Shown: positions 1-7,217, counted from the stretch's first letter. The stretch is DNA of 35,144 nucleotides from Pseudomonadota bacterium (GCA_018823285.1 JAHJIQ010000064.1:1-35144); one strand, 5' to 3'. Program-made: numbers and translations. The notes: generated by a model from the letters alone, not told the origin.

Positions 1-147
1 CGCTTCAATGCCCGGGCCAGGAACATCGGCTGGCGGATCGACTATTTCTGCGTGGATGAAAAGAGCCGGAAGCGGGTCAAGAGTTCCTCCATCCGCCCGG
101 AGATCACCGGCTCTGATCATTGCCCGATCGAACTGGTGTGGGAATGA
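1..147 (+). CDS. xth: Exodeoxyribonuclease III, C-terminal end (partial)
   Basis: Frame 1 is open from the first base and gives 48 residues before TGA at 145-147. It contains GWRIDYFCVDE followed by a basic stretch and SDHCPIELVWE. These are the signature end of the exonuclease III / AP endonuclease (EEP) family, where the D-H pair of SDHCP belongs to the active site. The family excises abasic sites and resects 3' ends in base-excision repair. The start lies outside the window, so completeness cannot be judged. A second copy of this gene end sits at 3439-3603 with 8 mismatches over the shared 147 bases. A REP-like palindrome begins right after the stop codon. Confidence 0.85.
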   Translation, partial: RFNARARNIGWRIDYFCVDEKSRKRVKSSSIRPEITGSDHCPIELVWE

Positions 148-257
148 ACATGCACCGCGAAAAGCATTCCCCGCAGCTCGAGGTAAGCGACTGCAAAGGA
201 GACTCCGAGTCTCACGCTGTTCGCTATCTGCTGCGGGGTGAGTGAGCGAATCTGATG
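146..257. repeat. REP-like nested palindrome, copy A
   Basis: This is a nested hairpin. The outer arms are CCCCGCAG (169-176) and CTGCGGGG (231-238), the middle arms AGCGA (186-190) and TCGCT (221-225), and the inner arms GAGACT (199-204) and AGTCTC (208-213). Nearly the same 112 bases occur in reverse complement at 12033-12143. Both copies begin within a few bases of a stop codon, which is typical of REP/BIME-type extragenic elements. No transposase is visible, so the element would be mobilised in trans, if it moves at all. Confidence 0.75.
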
Positions 258-278
258 CAAGCAACCTCCCATACGGAG

Positions 279-322
279 ATTCCCCGTGGCTCGAAGTCTA
301 GTGCTTATCTGCCGCGGGGAGC
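279..322. repeat. Shorter variant of the REP-like hairpin
   Basis: The arms CCCCGTGGC (282-290) and GCCGCGGGG (311-319) pair with one G-T position. The flanks (TTCCCC before, GCTCGAAG inside the left arm, CTTATCTG before the right arm) echo the borders of the larger element at 146-257, so this looks like a reduced member of the same family in tandem with it. The remaining bases of the 148-524 gene-free stretch hold only the promoter candidate at 447-473. Confidence 0.5.
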
Positions 323-446
323 TTCAATCTTTTTCGGTTTATTATTGCGGCGCATCTTAAAAGACTGGATCAGATAAAGAAAAATGCTTGCAAAGGTCAA
401 AAGCGGATCCCTTTAATTTACGAATGACGCCACTCGACCGAAAGCC

Positions 447-473
447 TTGCATTCATAGGATTTATGCTATAAT
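447..473 (+). promoter_or_regulatory. Candidate promoter of the MNT gene
   Basis: A consensus -10 box TATAAT (468-473) is preceded by TG at -14/-15, making an extended -10. A -35-like TTGCAT lies at 447-452 with a short 15-base spacer. The start codon of the nucleotidyltransferase gene is about 50 bases downstream. Confidence 0.5.
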
Positions 474-524
474 GAAATCAATATTAGCGGATGATAGATT
501 TCAGGCAAACGGAAGGAATATCGA

Positions 525-815
525 ATGAAAACTCGTGAAGAAGTAATCGCCCTTCTCACCAAAGCCAAGCCTGAGCTTGAGCAGAAATATATGCTGAAGA
601 CCATGGCGCTTTTTGGCTCTTATGCCCGTAACGAGCAAAACGACGACAGTGATGTCGATATCCTGGTAGAAGTCGATCCGGCTATCGGCTTGAACTTCGT
701 TTCACTTGCGGACAAGATTGAAGCATTACTGGAGCTACCGACAGAAATTGTTTCCAGAAGAGCCATTAAACCCCGGGCGTATAAGTACATTGAGCAGGAC
801 CTCCTGTATGTCTAA
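525..815 (+). CDS. MNT-type minimal nucleotidyltransferase (antitoxin-like)
   Basis: A 96-residue protein with the polymerase-beta nucleotidyltransferase signature: G31-S32 in FGSYARNEQ, followed by D43 and D45 in SDVDILV. Size and layout match the MNT half of HEPN/MNT toxin-antitoxin pairs. In characterised pairs MNT blocks the HEPN RNase by transferring AMP to it. The start has a good ribosome site (AAGGAA, 7 bases upstream). MNT genes normally overlap the HEPN gene that follows. Here an ATG does overlap the stop (808-810) but runs only 21 codons, so the partner looks lost. The gene lies in the accessory island and appears more AT-rich than the backbone. The family call is firm; an antitoxin role for this copy is inference. 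Confidence 0.85.
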   Translation: MKTREEVIALLTKAKPELEQKYMLKTMALFGSYARNEQNDDSDVDILVEVDPAIGLNFVSLADKIEALLELPTEIVSRRAIKPRAYKYIEQDLLYV

Positions 816-873
816 AAGTCCCTCGAAAAAATACCCTGACTCATCCAAAGCAAGTTGTAATGATTACGGGTGA
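808..873 (+). pseudogene. Remnant of a HEPN partner (possible)
   Basis: A 21-codon reading frame beginning MSKSP starts inside the last codons of the MNT gene, exactly where a HEPN (DUF86-type) toxin gene normally starts, and stops at 871-873. Nothing after it restores a HEPN domain with its RxxxxH motif. An overlapping 52-codon frame (860-1018) has no recognisable family. The rest of 874-1023 holds nothing I can name. Reading this as a decayed partner is inference from position. Confidence 0.3.
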
Positions 874-1023
874 AAACGAGCCGCAAAGGATAAGTTTGAT
901 AAAGGCCCGAAACACAGACGTTGACTTTGCCGACCTTATGAGGCGATATTCTAGAGAAATGTTGACTGACAGATCCGAGATGAGTCAAGCAAAGACGCGA
1001 CCCCTTTTTTCAAGTTAAGCAAT

Positions 1024-1614
1024 TTATTCACAATCGTCTTCGCCTTCCATAAAAAAGCAGCTAACACCAACAGTCGATACTTCTTCGAGTTTGCGCTTCT
1101 TTTCGTCAAGACGCCACACCCTTATTACTTGGCCGCTGTTATGCAAGCAGCTTTCCTTGCCAGGTTCAGGCCGCATAAGTCCAACAAACGCCCCCTCACT
1201 CCCTGATTTTCTACATGGGAATACGCTGTATCTCTTGTAAGGGTCTTTGCGCCAGGCATGTTTCCCATCCTTCAGGTCATAACTAAGGAGACTCTGTGGA
1301 AGGGCACGTGCATCAAGGACTGTTACCGTCATATCTTTGTCGACTTGTTTAAGAACAAATCCGCCCTCATTTGCCGTATACCCATTTTCAATAACGGGAA
1401 GCAAAGTAGAGTCTTTACCCCCCTCGACGATGACAATAAATCCACCCAAATCTTGCCAGCCAGAAATATCCCCTTGTTTTTTAAAAGGCTCAACAGGAGG
1501 GACCCGCATACCTATAAGGGCCATAATTTCCGACCCCTCCCCCCTCTCAGCATTCCCAGTATGAGGAACAGTCAACAACACTGCAACTGCAAGAAGCAAA
1601 AAACTTATTTTCAT
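1024..1614 (-). CDS. Hypothetical exported protein
   Basis: A 196-residue protein with a classical signal peptide: a lysine near the start, then a hydrophobic core from about residue 4 to 15, and a likely cut after GNA (residue 22). The mature part is soluble, with four cysteines, three of them in the last third, and an acidic end (GEDDCE). This fits a periplasmic protein with one or two disulfides. A strong ribosome site (GGAGG, about 10 bases upstream) supports the start. I recognise no family. It lies between the orphan MNT gene and the Fic unit in a stretch visibly richer in A+T than the housekeeping genes, which is consistent with transfer. Confidence 0.65.
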   Translation of the reverse strand: MKISFLLLAVAVLLTVPHTGNAERGEGSEIMALIGMRVPPVEPFKKQGDISGWQDLGGFIVIVEGGKDSTLLPVIENGYTANEGGFVLKQVDKDMTVTVLDARALPQSLLSYDLKDGKHAWRKDPYKRYSVFPCRKSGSEGAFVGLMRPEPGKESCLHNSGQVIRVWRLDEKKRKLEEVSTVGVSCFFMEGEDDCE

Positions 1615-1766
1615 ATAGTTCCAACCTCCAGTAGTTCAAAACAATGGCCTCATAAAAGGCGTCTCTCGCCTTCAAAACTTTCTGCCTACTAAGGAAAAGG
1701 GGGCTGCACTTGGCTTGTGTCAAGATTTTCACCTTTTTTCAAACTCGCCCCCCGAGGTAAGGGGTC

Positions 1767-1800
1767 ATCTTTGGGGTCAGGTCTTGAAATGCCACATTTT
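1767..1800. repeat. 34-bp direct repeat, left flank of the Fic gene
   Basis: Begins ATCTTTGGGGTC and ends GCCACATTTT. It matches 3274-3307 at 33 of 34 positions in the same orientation, and the first 14 bases recur at 3409-3422. The two full copies enclose the Fic gene and little else. Confidence 0.8.
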
Positions 1801-1821
1801 TGCCAGGCGTAGATACACCGT

Positions 1822-3045
1822 TTAAATCATCCCTGCCTCGATCCCTTCCGGATAAAGAAGAGGGAAATAATATGCTGCCACCTTGGTCGGGAATGCCAAG
1901 CGCACCGGTCCTTTCTCGGAATCGCTTACCAGGAGCGATTTATTCAATAAATCCTTGAGTACCCTCCGTGCTGAACGCTCCGGTTTCCCGGTTATCCTGG
2001 CCGCTTCCCCCCTGGGAATTTCTCCCCTCAGGAAGGCTTCTCGCAACAAGAAGAATGATTCCGCTTGCAACTCCCCTAAATGAACCTGGCGGGTCACATA
2101 GCCTTCAATGCGTTTCAGCATCCCGTCTAACTCCAGCAAAGCTGTCATGTATTCGATTTGATCTAATGCCATTCGCAGGAAGAAACTGCAAAAAAGTTCC
2201 AACCCCTTTTCCGATAGACTCCCCCGGCCATCGTAATCGCCTTGGCGATGGGCGTCCGCTCCGGCAAGTGCCGTCAGATAAGCCTCTCGATTTCGTGCCA
2301 GCCCCCTGGTTACGGTCCACAAGCCGTGCCCATCGATGCGCGTCTTGATCAAAGAGGCATGCGTGAACAGGCGGGTCACCCTGCCGTTGCCATCAAAAAA
2401 AGGGTGAATCCACGCCAGGCGATGATGTGAGGCCGCAACCGCAATAATCGAATCTGTCGGCTTGAGGCTTTTTCCCCCATAAGCCTCTTTGAACCTGGCC
2501 AGGAAATTCTTGAGCGAAGATGCCGCCGGTGCCAGATGGTGGCCGACGGTGACCTCGTTCTCTCTGAGTTGACCAGGCTCGACTCTCTTCTCCCCTTCAG
2601 CGGTTTTTATCACCAGGAATTCGGGTGGGAGCCGCTCATAAAATTCCCGGTGAATCCAGCACAGAAAATCAGCCCCCCAGATATCCTGGTCGGGGTCGCC
2701 CTCCAGGCGCTGCTCGATCAGCCTCTGCACCTCGACATGGGCGGCACTTTCAACCTGCAGCGCCCTCTTGGCCGGGTCGGTGGAAAAATCCCTGGCCAAG
2801 GCCCTCTCTATATCGGCCGGATGGGTATGGTGCCCCTCGATCAGGTTCGAATAGTAGCTGTTCATCGCACGAACCAGGTCGACGATTCCCCGCCTGGTTA
2901 CCGGGTGCAACCGGGTACTGAGGGCGGACGCCCTTCGCATTACCTCGATTGCCGGATTGATTAACTCACTACTCTTGCCGGAATCCGGGAGCATGGGTTC
3001 CATCTGGCTGATCCTGCTATAAAGCAATTCTTCAGGCATGTGCAT
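1822..3045 (-). CDS. Fic-family protein AMP-transferase
   Basis: A 407-residue Fic protein. The catalytic loop HPFFDGNGR lies at residues 214-222: the His is the general base, and the Asp and Asn-Arg bind Mg and phosphates. An N-terminal inhibitory helix motif S66-xxx-E70-G71 fits the (S/T)xxxE(G/N) rule of class II Fic proteins, which restrain their own AMPylation. Residues about 330-400 look like a winged helix. Such proteins transfer AMP from ATP to a target protein; the target here is unknown. Two ATGs lie close together (3045 and 3039), and the GAGGA site spaces better with the second, so the protein may be two residues shorter. The gene sits alone between 34-bp direct repeats, suggesting it moved as a unit. 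Confidence 0.93.
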   Translation of the reverse strand: MHMPEELLYSRISQMEPMLPDSGKSSELINPAIEVMRRASALSTRLHPVTRRGIVDLVRAMNSYYSNLIEGHHTHPADIERALARDFSTDPAKRALQVESAAHVEVQRLIEQRLEGDPDQDIWGADFLCWIHREFYERLPPEFLVIKTAEGEKRVEPGQLRENEVTVGHHLAPAASSLKNFLARFKEAYGGKSLKPTDSIIAVAASHHRLAWIHPFFDGNGRVTRLFTHASLIKTRIDGHGLWTVTRGLARNREAYLTALAGADAHRQGDYDGRGSLSEKGLELFCSFFLRMALDQIEYMTALLELDGMLKRIEGYVTRQVHLGELQAESFFLLREAFLRGEIPRGEAARITGKPERSARRVLKDLLNKSLLVSDSEKGPVRLAFPTKVAAYYFPLLYPEGIEAGMI

Positions 3046-3082
3046 CTATCCTCGGGCAGACTGGTTTGCTCAAGCCTCGTTC

Positions 3083-3118
3083 GGTTGGCCGATTGTTTGG
3101 CCGATCTTTTGGCCGGTT
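3083..3118. repeat. Three 12-bp direct repeats upstream of Fic
   Basis: Three consecutive 12-base units share TTGGCCG(A/G)T: 3083-3094, 3095-3106 and 3107-3118. A looser fourth copy of TTGGCCGAT occurs near 3221. They lie 38-73 bases upstream of the Fic start, so they could be an operator, or simply the remains of a repetitive coding sequence. Apart from the repeats listed separately, I see nothing else in the gene-free stretch 3046-3438. Confidence 0.45.
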
Positions 3119-3273
3119 GCACCTGAATTACCAATACCATTAAGTAATCGTAATATCACCATAATATTGCTGAGCTTGATGTTGCAGGTTGTTTTGTTGG
3201 GTCTGCTGCAGCCGTGATTTGGCCGATTTCCGATCTGCCGCAAAAGGTGATGGTGATAATCTTTCTTTTCTTA

Positions 3274-3307
3274 ATCTTTGGGGTCTGGTCTTGAAATGCC
3301 ACATTTT
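3274..3307. repeat. 34-bp direct repeat, right flank of the Fic gene
   Basis: Partner of 1767-1800, with one mismatch in 34 bases and the same orientation. A truncated third copy (ATCTTTGGGGTCAG) lies at 3409-3422, directly before the truncated exonuclease III copy. From memory, motifs of this GGGGTCAGGTCTTGAAATG type flank Y1/REP-associated transposase genes in related genomes. No such transposase is left here. Confidence 0.8.
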
Positions 3308-3438
3308 GTCAACGCGAGGGACGGCAAAGGGGACGTCCATAAAATTATAAATTTCCATGTTGTGCAAGGGGAGCCCCTTCTATGTGGACATATGTCAAGC
3401 CCAGGAGAATCTTTGGGGTCAGAGTTTTTAAAAAATAC

Positions 3439-3603
3439 TGCACCTGGTGGAGTTACCGCTTCAATGCCAGAGCCAGGAACATCGGCTGGCGGATCGACTC
3501 TTTCTGCGTGGATGAAAAGAGCCGGAAGCGGGTCAGGGGTTCCTCCATCCGCCCGGAGATCACCGGCTCTGATCACTGCCCGATCGAGCTGGTGTGGAAA
3601 TGA
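3439..3603 (+). pseudogene. xth: Duplicated 3' end of exonuclease III (truncated copy)
   Basis: Translates as CTWWSYRFNARARNIGWRID and continues to SDHCPIELVWK and a stop, i.e. only the last 54 codons of exonuclease III. Over the 147 bases comparable with positions 1-147 there are 8 differences, one of them changing Tyr to Ser in GWRIDYF. The upstream sequence is unrelated to the family, and most of the catalytic domain is absent, so this cannot be a functional nuclease. It marks the right end of the island whose left end is the first copy. A longer frame from 3382 reads into it but has no family match before CTWWSY. Confidence 0.8.
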
Positions 3604-3628
3604 ATCAACCTGTGGTCTTGCCTGAGGA

Positions 3629-3949
3629 TCACACCTCGCCCTCGCCGACAGGCTCCTGGCCGGTGTGCACGAAGACAAAACCGGGCGGCTGGTTGTTGAT
3701 GGTAACCTTGACCGGGTTTTCATTGCGCAGCATATCGATCAGACCGGGCAGGCTCTTCTCCTTGAAGTAGATCGTGGCGCTGTTCAGATCGGCCGCCAGA
3801 ACCGGGGCCGGCACGGAAGCATTGTCGGCGACAAAATTGACCCGGGCCACATTGTTCTGGTCGCTCCACAATTGCAGAACTCCTGGGCCGCCCTTTCTGG
3901 CATCGAATGAATAGTTGTACTTGTTGATCAGATGTATTTTATACGCCAC
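3629..3949 (-). CDS. Unrecognised small protein, duplicated N-terminal domain
   Basis: A 106-residue protein read from a GTG start with a strong GAGGAGG site. Residues 1-85 match the start of the neighbouring HExxH protein almost position for position: YNYxFDAR near residue 11, QLW near 26, VPAP near 46, and LRNExPVxV near 74. The remainder is a short tail containing PPGFVFVHTG. It has no signal peptide, membrane segment, cysteine or catalytic motif. I recognise no named family. It is the last gene of a minus-strand operon (SDR, nfo, HExxH protein, this), 29 bases after the HExxH gene. As a free-standing copy of the partner's N-terminal domain it could compete with it or form a heteromer, but that is inference. 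Confidence 0.75.
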   Translation of the reverse strand: MAYKIHLINKYNYSFDARKGGPGVLQLWSDQNNVARVNFVADNASVPAPVLAADLNSATIYFKEKSLPGLIDMLRNENPVKVTINNQPPGFVFVHTGQEPVGEGEV

Positions 3950-3978
3950 AACCTGCCTCCTCGATTTATTGATTTAAA

Positions 3979-4920
3979 TCAGAGCAATATCCCGGCCGAC
4001 TGAAAAGAGGGAACCGCATTCTGGCCGAGAACGCCGGAAACCAGATGTGCAAATTCAAGTTCCGTCAATTTTTCACCTTTCACTTTTGCCGCCTCAGCCG
4101 TCTGCCGTAACACTTCCGAAACATTCAGCCTGTTCATACCGATCCGGCACAGGTACTTCATGAGCGCATCGGGATGCTCATCCGGAGTGAAAGTAAACCT
4201 GCTGCAATATTCCGGCCCGCCGGACAATTCCGAAACCACAAAGGACACATATTTACAGAAAGGCTCCTCGATCCGGTAATTCTCCACCCGACCCTTGAAC
4301 CAGCAATGCATCGCTTCATGGACAGCGAGAAGCTGATCGCGGATGGATTCTCCTCTCGCCACGGTCATCGGGTTGTCCGGCGTCGCCTTTTCAACCTCAA
4401 AGAGGCAGACATGTCCCAGTCCTTCAGGGTCCTGGGTAAAACTTCCTGTATAACCGGGCTGGTATGTTCCGCAGAGACCACCGTCTTCCAGATGGAAGGT
4501 CACCGGACAGTACTCAGGCAGAGCATCCGCCTCGCAGAAGTCGATCGTCCGCCGCATCGCCTCCCTGATCCCGCGAGTTTTTGCTGCAAGGATTTCAGAC
4601 GAGCATGAAGGACCGACGACAACAGAGTCGCAAAGACCGTACGTGTTCAGAAGATCGACCTGGCCATCGTCGGTGATTCTGACCCCCACGGGCCTTTCAT
4701 TGCGCAGCAGGCCGATGAGCTCGGCAAGCTTCTCCTGCCGGAAATATACCCTGGCGCTGCGCCGGTCGGGAGCGACCTGCGGCGCCGGAACCGCCGCCTG
4801 ATCGTCGACAAACCGCACATCAAGGACCTTGCCCGGTTCACCCCAGAGCTGCATGCTCCCGATTGCCCCGATTCTGGCATCAAACGCATAATTGTATTCC
4901 TTGATCAGTTTGATAATCAT
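3979..4920 (-). CDS. Putative HExxH (gluzincin-like) metalloprotease, novel N-domain
   Basis: 313 residues in two parts. Residues 1-82 are the same domain as the whole body of the adjacent 106-residue protein. Residues about 95-310 hold HEAMHCWF (His201, Glu202, His205), followed 13-14 residues later by EEPFC (Glu218-219). HExxH plus a downstream EE is how gluzincin zinc peptidases bind metal, and the spacing resembles the DA1-type HExMHxW...EEG pattern. There are ten cysteines and no signal peptide, so it should be cytoplasmic. Its ATG overlaps the endonuclease IV stop by four bases, which implies translational coupling. Peptidase activity is inferred from the motif alone; substrate and role are unknown. 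Confidence 0.75.
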   Translation of the reverse strand: MIIKLIKEYNYAFDARIGAIGSMQLWGEPGKVLDVRFVDDQAAVPAPQVAPDRRSARVYFRQEKLAELIGLLRNERPVGVRITDDGQVDLLNTYGLCDSVVVGPSCSSEILAAKTRGIREAMRRTIDFCEADALPEYCPVTFHLEDGGLCGTYQPGYTGSFTQDPEGLGHVCLFEVEKATPDNPMTVARGESIRDQLLAVHEAMHCWFKGRVENYRIEEPFCKYVSFVVSELSGGPEYCSRFTFTPDEHPDALMKYLCRIGMNRLNVSEVLRQTAEAAKVKGEKLTELEFAHLVSGVLGQNAVPSFQSAGILL

Positions 4921-5771
4921 GGTGTCACCAGGCTTTTCAGCAGTTCAAGGTTTTCCTTGTCTTCATGCAGGTCGTCGGACTTCGGGGTTTCCAGGGCCAT
5001 CGGGTGATTCTTGAAACGAGGGTCATTGACCAGATTACGGAAGCCCTCGATCCCGATCTGCCCCTGGCCGATATGGGTATGGCGGTCAATGCGGCTCCCC
5101 AGTTCTTTTTGCGCGTCATTCAGGTGAAAAAATTTCAACCGCTCCAGGCCGATCAGCCGGTCGAATTCATCCATGGTCTTCCGGTAGGCTTCCGGGGTGC
5201 GGATGTCGTAACCGGCAGCAAAGGTGTGACAGGTATCGTAGCAGACACCGAGTTGGCCGGAAAAGTCGGAGGCGGCAATGATCCCGGCCAGTTCCGCAAA
5301 ATCGGCGCCGAGATTTGTCCCCTGCCCGGCGGTGGTTTCCAGGAGCACCATCACCTTCCTCCCGGGATCGGCCTGGCTGATCGCCCGGTCAAGATTGCGG
5401 GTGAAACGGTCAAGGCCCGGGGCGATTCCTTCCCCGAGATGGGAGCCGGGATGCATTACCAGATATTCAACGCCTAACGCGGCGCATCTTTTCAGTTCAT
5501 CAGCGAAAGCGGCTATCGATTTTTCGCTGGATTCCGGTTTCGGGGAAGCGAGGTTGATCAGGTAGGAGTCATGCGAGGCGACCGGGATATTGCCTGAAGC
5601 AAGTCGTCTTTCCCGGAAGAGGGAAATGTTCACTTCATCGGGCAGCTTCGGGCTCCACTGGCGCTGGTTGGCGGTAAAAATCTGCAACGCTTCGCCGCCG
5701 ACCTCGGCCAACCGATCGAAGGCGAGGGCCAGGCCGCCGCTTACCGACATGTGGGCGCCGAACAAAGGCAT
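4917..5771 (-). CDS. nfo: Endonuclease IV (AP endonuclease)
   Basis: 284 residues, the usual family length, covering the whole TIM-barrel. All zinc-ligand segments are visible: FGAHMS at the start, SHDSYLINLAS, VMHPGSH, LLETTAGQGTNLG, CYDTCHTFAAGYD, FFHLNDAQKELGSRIDRH and ALETPK. It cuts the backbone 5' of abasic sites and other 3'-blocked lesions using three zinc ions, so it backs up exonuclease III, whose gene end lies at the left edge of the window. It starts 2 bases after the SDR gene (ribosome site GAGGA inside that gene's end) and overlaps the HExxH gene by ATGA, so the genes form one transcript. Confidence 0.97.
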   Translation of the reverse strand: MPLFGAHMSVSGGLALAFDRLAEVGGEALQIFTANQRQWSPKLPDEVNISLFRERRLASGNIPVASHDSYLINLASPKPESSEKSIAAFADELKRCAALGVEYLVMHPGSHLGEGIAPGLDRFTRNLDRAISQADPGRKVMVLLETTAGQGTNLGADFAELAGIIAASDFSGQLGVCYDTCHTFAAGYDIRTPEAYRKTMDEFDRLIGLERLKFFHLNDAQKELGSRIDRHTHIGQGQIGIEGFRNLVNDPRFKNHPMALETPKSDDLHEDKENLELLKSLVTP

Positions 5772-5773
5772 GC

Positions 5774-6928
5774 TCAGTCCTCAAAATCGGTAAACTGATC
5801 GGTGCAGCATTTCTGCATGTTCTCGAGCAGCTGCACCGGGTTGCGGAGGAATTCCTCGGCTTTTTTGCCGGGGTCGAAGAACTCCGGATTGTATGAGGTG
5901 ATCAGGTTCAGATGTTCCCAGCGGGTCAGGTAATACTGGATCATTTCCGGCAGCATGCTGTAGACCGTGGTCTCGGGATGCGGTTCCCGGTAACTGGACG
6001 CGAGCAGCCGTTTGGGCGACAGGACCTGGGTGGTGTAGAAATTCTCCAGGAACATCAGCTCCCCGGGCATTCTGGCTTCGAGTCCCAGACGGCTGAAACC
6101 CTTGACCACAATTTCCAGAAAGAGGCGGAAGAAACGGGCCAGAGGGTAGGGAATATAAATTTCCTTCGGGATGTTGAGATCGAGATAGGATTTGATGGTC
6201 AGGATGATGTCGGCCAGTTCTACCGGTTCCGGGTCGACAAAATTATAGGTTTTGCCGGAAAACTCCTCACGGTTGCTGAGGATGTAATCGATGAAGGGGG
6301 GCAGTTTTTTGGCGTGGGTGTAAGAGTGGCGGACCCCCTTTTTGGTCAGCATCACCAGCATTGACTGGTTCATAATGGAAAAGAACAGCCGGTGAAAGCC
6401 CTGGATCTTGTGATCGTGTTTGCCGTAGACCACCCCGAGCCGGATATTGGTGTAATCAAGCCCCTTTGTTTCGTGCATGTGTTTGAGGGTCCGTTCCGCC
6501 ATCAGTTTGGACTTGGCATAGTTCGACATTTCCGGGGAGAGGGGCAGGGTGTTGTCCTCGTCAAGGTCTTCGCCGTTCGGCATGATAACCGCCGAGCTGA
6601 AGTGAATGTATGGAACTCCCAGGGTGAGGGCCGCCCGGGCGAGATTGATCGCCCCCAGATAGTTGACCTCATAGGAAAGCATCGGATCACTGTCGATGGA
6701 GGCGATCGCGGTATTGATGATGAAGTCGGGACGATATTTCCTGAAATAGCTTCTGATATCCTCCGGTTCCCGCAAGCTCAGTTTTTTGCTGTTGGGCGAG
6801 AGGACGTCGGTGCTTTCGTCCGTTTTGGTCTTGAAATAATGCATCAGGGCGCCGCCGATGAGGCCCGAGCCGCCGATCAGTACCCCGAGGCGTTTTTTCG
6901 GATTTGGCTCAGAAGCGTCGTCTTCCAT
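5774..6928 (-). CDS. NAD-dependent epimerase/dehydratase (extended SDR)
   Basis: 384 residues from the ATG at 6926-6928. A longer frame to 7039 exists, but its extra 37 residues resemble no part of the fold. The Rossmann nucleotide loop G19-xx-G22-xx-G25 follows a short charged tail. A Ser-Ser pair (111-112) and Y137-xxx-K141 (YAKSK) give the catalytic set, and DxNxxG-like NYLGAINL precedes them. This is the pattern of extended SDRs acting on nucleotide-sugars or similar substrates. The C-terminal 180 residues are substrate-binding and longer than in GalE, so the substrate cannot be named. It is the first gene of the operon with nfo; there is no evident functional link between them. Confidence 0.85.
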   Translation of the reverse strand: MEDDASEPNPKKRLGVLIGGSGLIGGALMHYFKTKTDESTDVLSPNSKKLSLREPEDIRSYFRKYRPDFIINTAIASIDSDPMLSYEVNYLGAINLARAALTLGVPYIHFSSAVIMPNGEDLDEDNTLPLSPEMSNYAKSKLMAERTLKHMHETKGLDYTNIRLGVVYGKHDHKIQGFHRLFFSIMNQSMLVMLTKKGVRHSYTHAKKLPPFIDYILSNREEFSGKTYNFVDPEPVELADIILTIKSYLDLNIPKEIYIPYPLARFFRLFLEIVVKGFSRLGLEARMPGELMFLENFYTTQVLSPKRLLASSYREPHPETTVYSMLPEMIQYYLTRWEHLNLITSYNPEFFDPGKKAEEFLRNPVQLLENMQKCCTDQFTDFED

Positions 6929-7217
6929 GTCATATCTCTTGTTTCGGCTGTTTGTCTGGTTTTTCGGGCAACCCGGCAATGAAGTCCGGAGATTGTATAG
7001 TAATAAATCCCACCACCGATTTAAAGATTTTAAAAGCAACGGCCCGCCGATCAGCCGGTATTTTCACAGAATTCCGGGATCTTGATGTGCTGCGGATTTC
7101 GGTGATGACAAGGATTCCGGAGAGAGATCAATGACGAGCAAACCAGTGCGGCAAATTTATCCGGGAGAAGTTTATGGTTGTGACAAAGGGGGTTAAAAAG
7201 TGTATTTTTGACCGATC

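Noticed and set aside
1258..1692. 144-codon plus-strand frame
   Set aside because: Antisense to the exported protein, which has a signal peptide and strong ribosome site; the plus-strand frame has neither.
3382..3603. 73-residue gene fused to the xth end
   Set aside because: The first 19 codons run through repeat debris and the rest is only the tail of exonuclease III without its catalytic core, so it is called a pseudogene.
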